A DNA stretch of 5,208 bases from Mycobacterium sp. (GTDB taxonomy: Bacteria; Actinomycetota; Actinomycetes; Mycobacteriales; Mycobacteriaceae): the NCBI GenBank assembly GCA_018882545.1, contig VERS01000199.1, forward strand, positions 1 to 5,208, written 5' to 3'. The notes under the pieces are model-generated. The model was given only the letters and a program-made list of their open reading frames with translations. It did not search any database and was not told the origin of the DNA. Of this stretch, positions 5,060 through 5,208 are shown piece after piece. How positions within the stretch are numbered: the stretch's first letter is position 1; every line of letters starts with the position of its first letter. The translations under genes and the position numbers were made by a program.

Positions 5060-5208
5060 ATGTCACGTCTTGTCGATCTCTACCGCCGCACCGGCGCCGA
5101 CGTCCCGTTCGGTGACCCGATGCCCTCGCATGGCACCGAGATGGAGGGTTGGTTCTGGCGGGTCACCGATGCGGCAAGCGGGCGGGCACTGGTTGCGCTG
5201 TGCAGCGT
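5060..5208 (+). CDS. Start of a hypothetical protein with EGWFW motif, possibly tocopherol-cyclase-like (truncated by window edge)
   Basis: The frame is open from ATG 5060 to the window edge (49 whole codons); GTG 5057 directly before it is an alternative start. The protein begins MSRLVDLYRRTGADVPFGDP, followed by MPSHGTEMEGWFWRVTDAAS and GRALVALCSV. An early His-Gly then (F/M)EGW(F/Y)(F/W)R(V/I), followed by a hydrophobic strand, recalls the N-terminus of the tocopherol cyclase family and related lipocalin-like AttH/CrtC hydratase-type proteins, which act on hydrophobic isoprenoid or lipid substrates. That assignment rests on one short motif and is tentative. Coding is supported by the strong third-position GC, the absence of stops and the TATCTT hexamer in front. 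It lies 38 bp downstream of the FadD remnant and has its own apparent promoter. Confidence 0.65.
   Translation, partial: MSRLVDLYRRTGADVPFGDPMPSHGTEMEGWFWRVTDAASGRALVALCS

Overview
The window is very GC-rich with strong third-position GC. Several starts lie 6-7 nt downstream of a TANNNT hexamer with little or no Shine-Dalgarno signal, the leaderless pattern common in mycobacteria. A degraded FadD-type fatty acyl-AMP ligase end is also present. Together these point to a Mycobacterium/Mycolicibacterium-like actinobacterium chromosome (inference; no marker gene fixes the species).

Left half, minus strand (about 2950 down to 1): a three-gene cluster. Transcription would run from an eight-helix membrane protein of unknown function (2950-2081), to a diaminopimelate-decarboxylase-like PLP enzyme (2006-681, or 2084-681 from an overlapping GTG), and then, after a 156-bp gap, to a class III aminotransferase of the glutamate-1-semialdehyde-aminomutase type (524-1, cut by the window edge). 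The gap holds a 12-bp inverted repeat that pairs fully only in the minus-strand transcript, plus a possible promoter. The decarboxylase keeps its PLP machinery but has Glu where LysA enzymes have a substrate-binding Arg. The cluster may therefore make or modify a small amine or amino acid other than lysine.

An 85-bp divergent promoter region (2951-3035) separates this from the right half, plus strand: a membrane-anchored alpha/beta-hydrolase (3036-3848), then 22 bp later a Sec-secreted esterase of the PHB-depolymerase/LpqC type (3871-4755). Both have complete catalytic triads and probably form a small extracytoplasmic esterase operon.

The 304-bp stretch 4756-5059 has no intact gene. It holds the C-terminal remnant of a FadD32-like acyl-AMP ligase (about 4825-5021) with an apparent frameshift, and a promoter-like hexamer for the last gene. 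That gene (5060 to the edge) is a protein start with an EGWFW motif, possibly tocopherol-cyclase-like. No tRNA, rRNA, CRISPR array, insertion sequence or integrase was seen.
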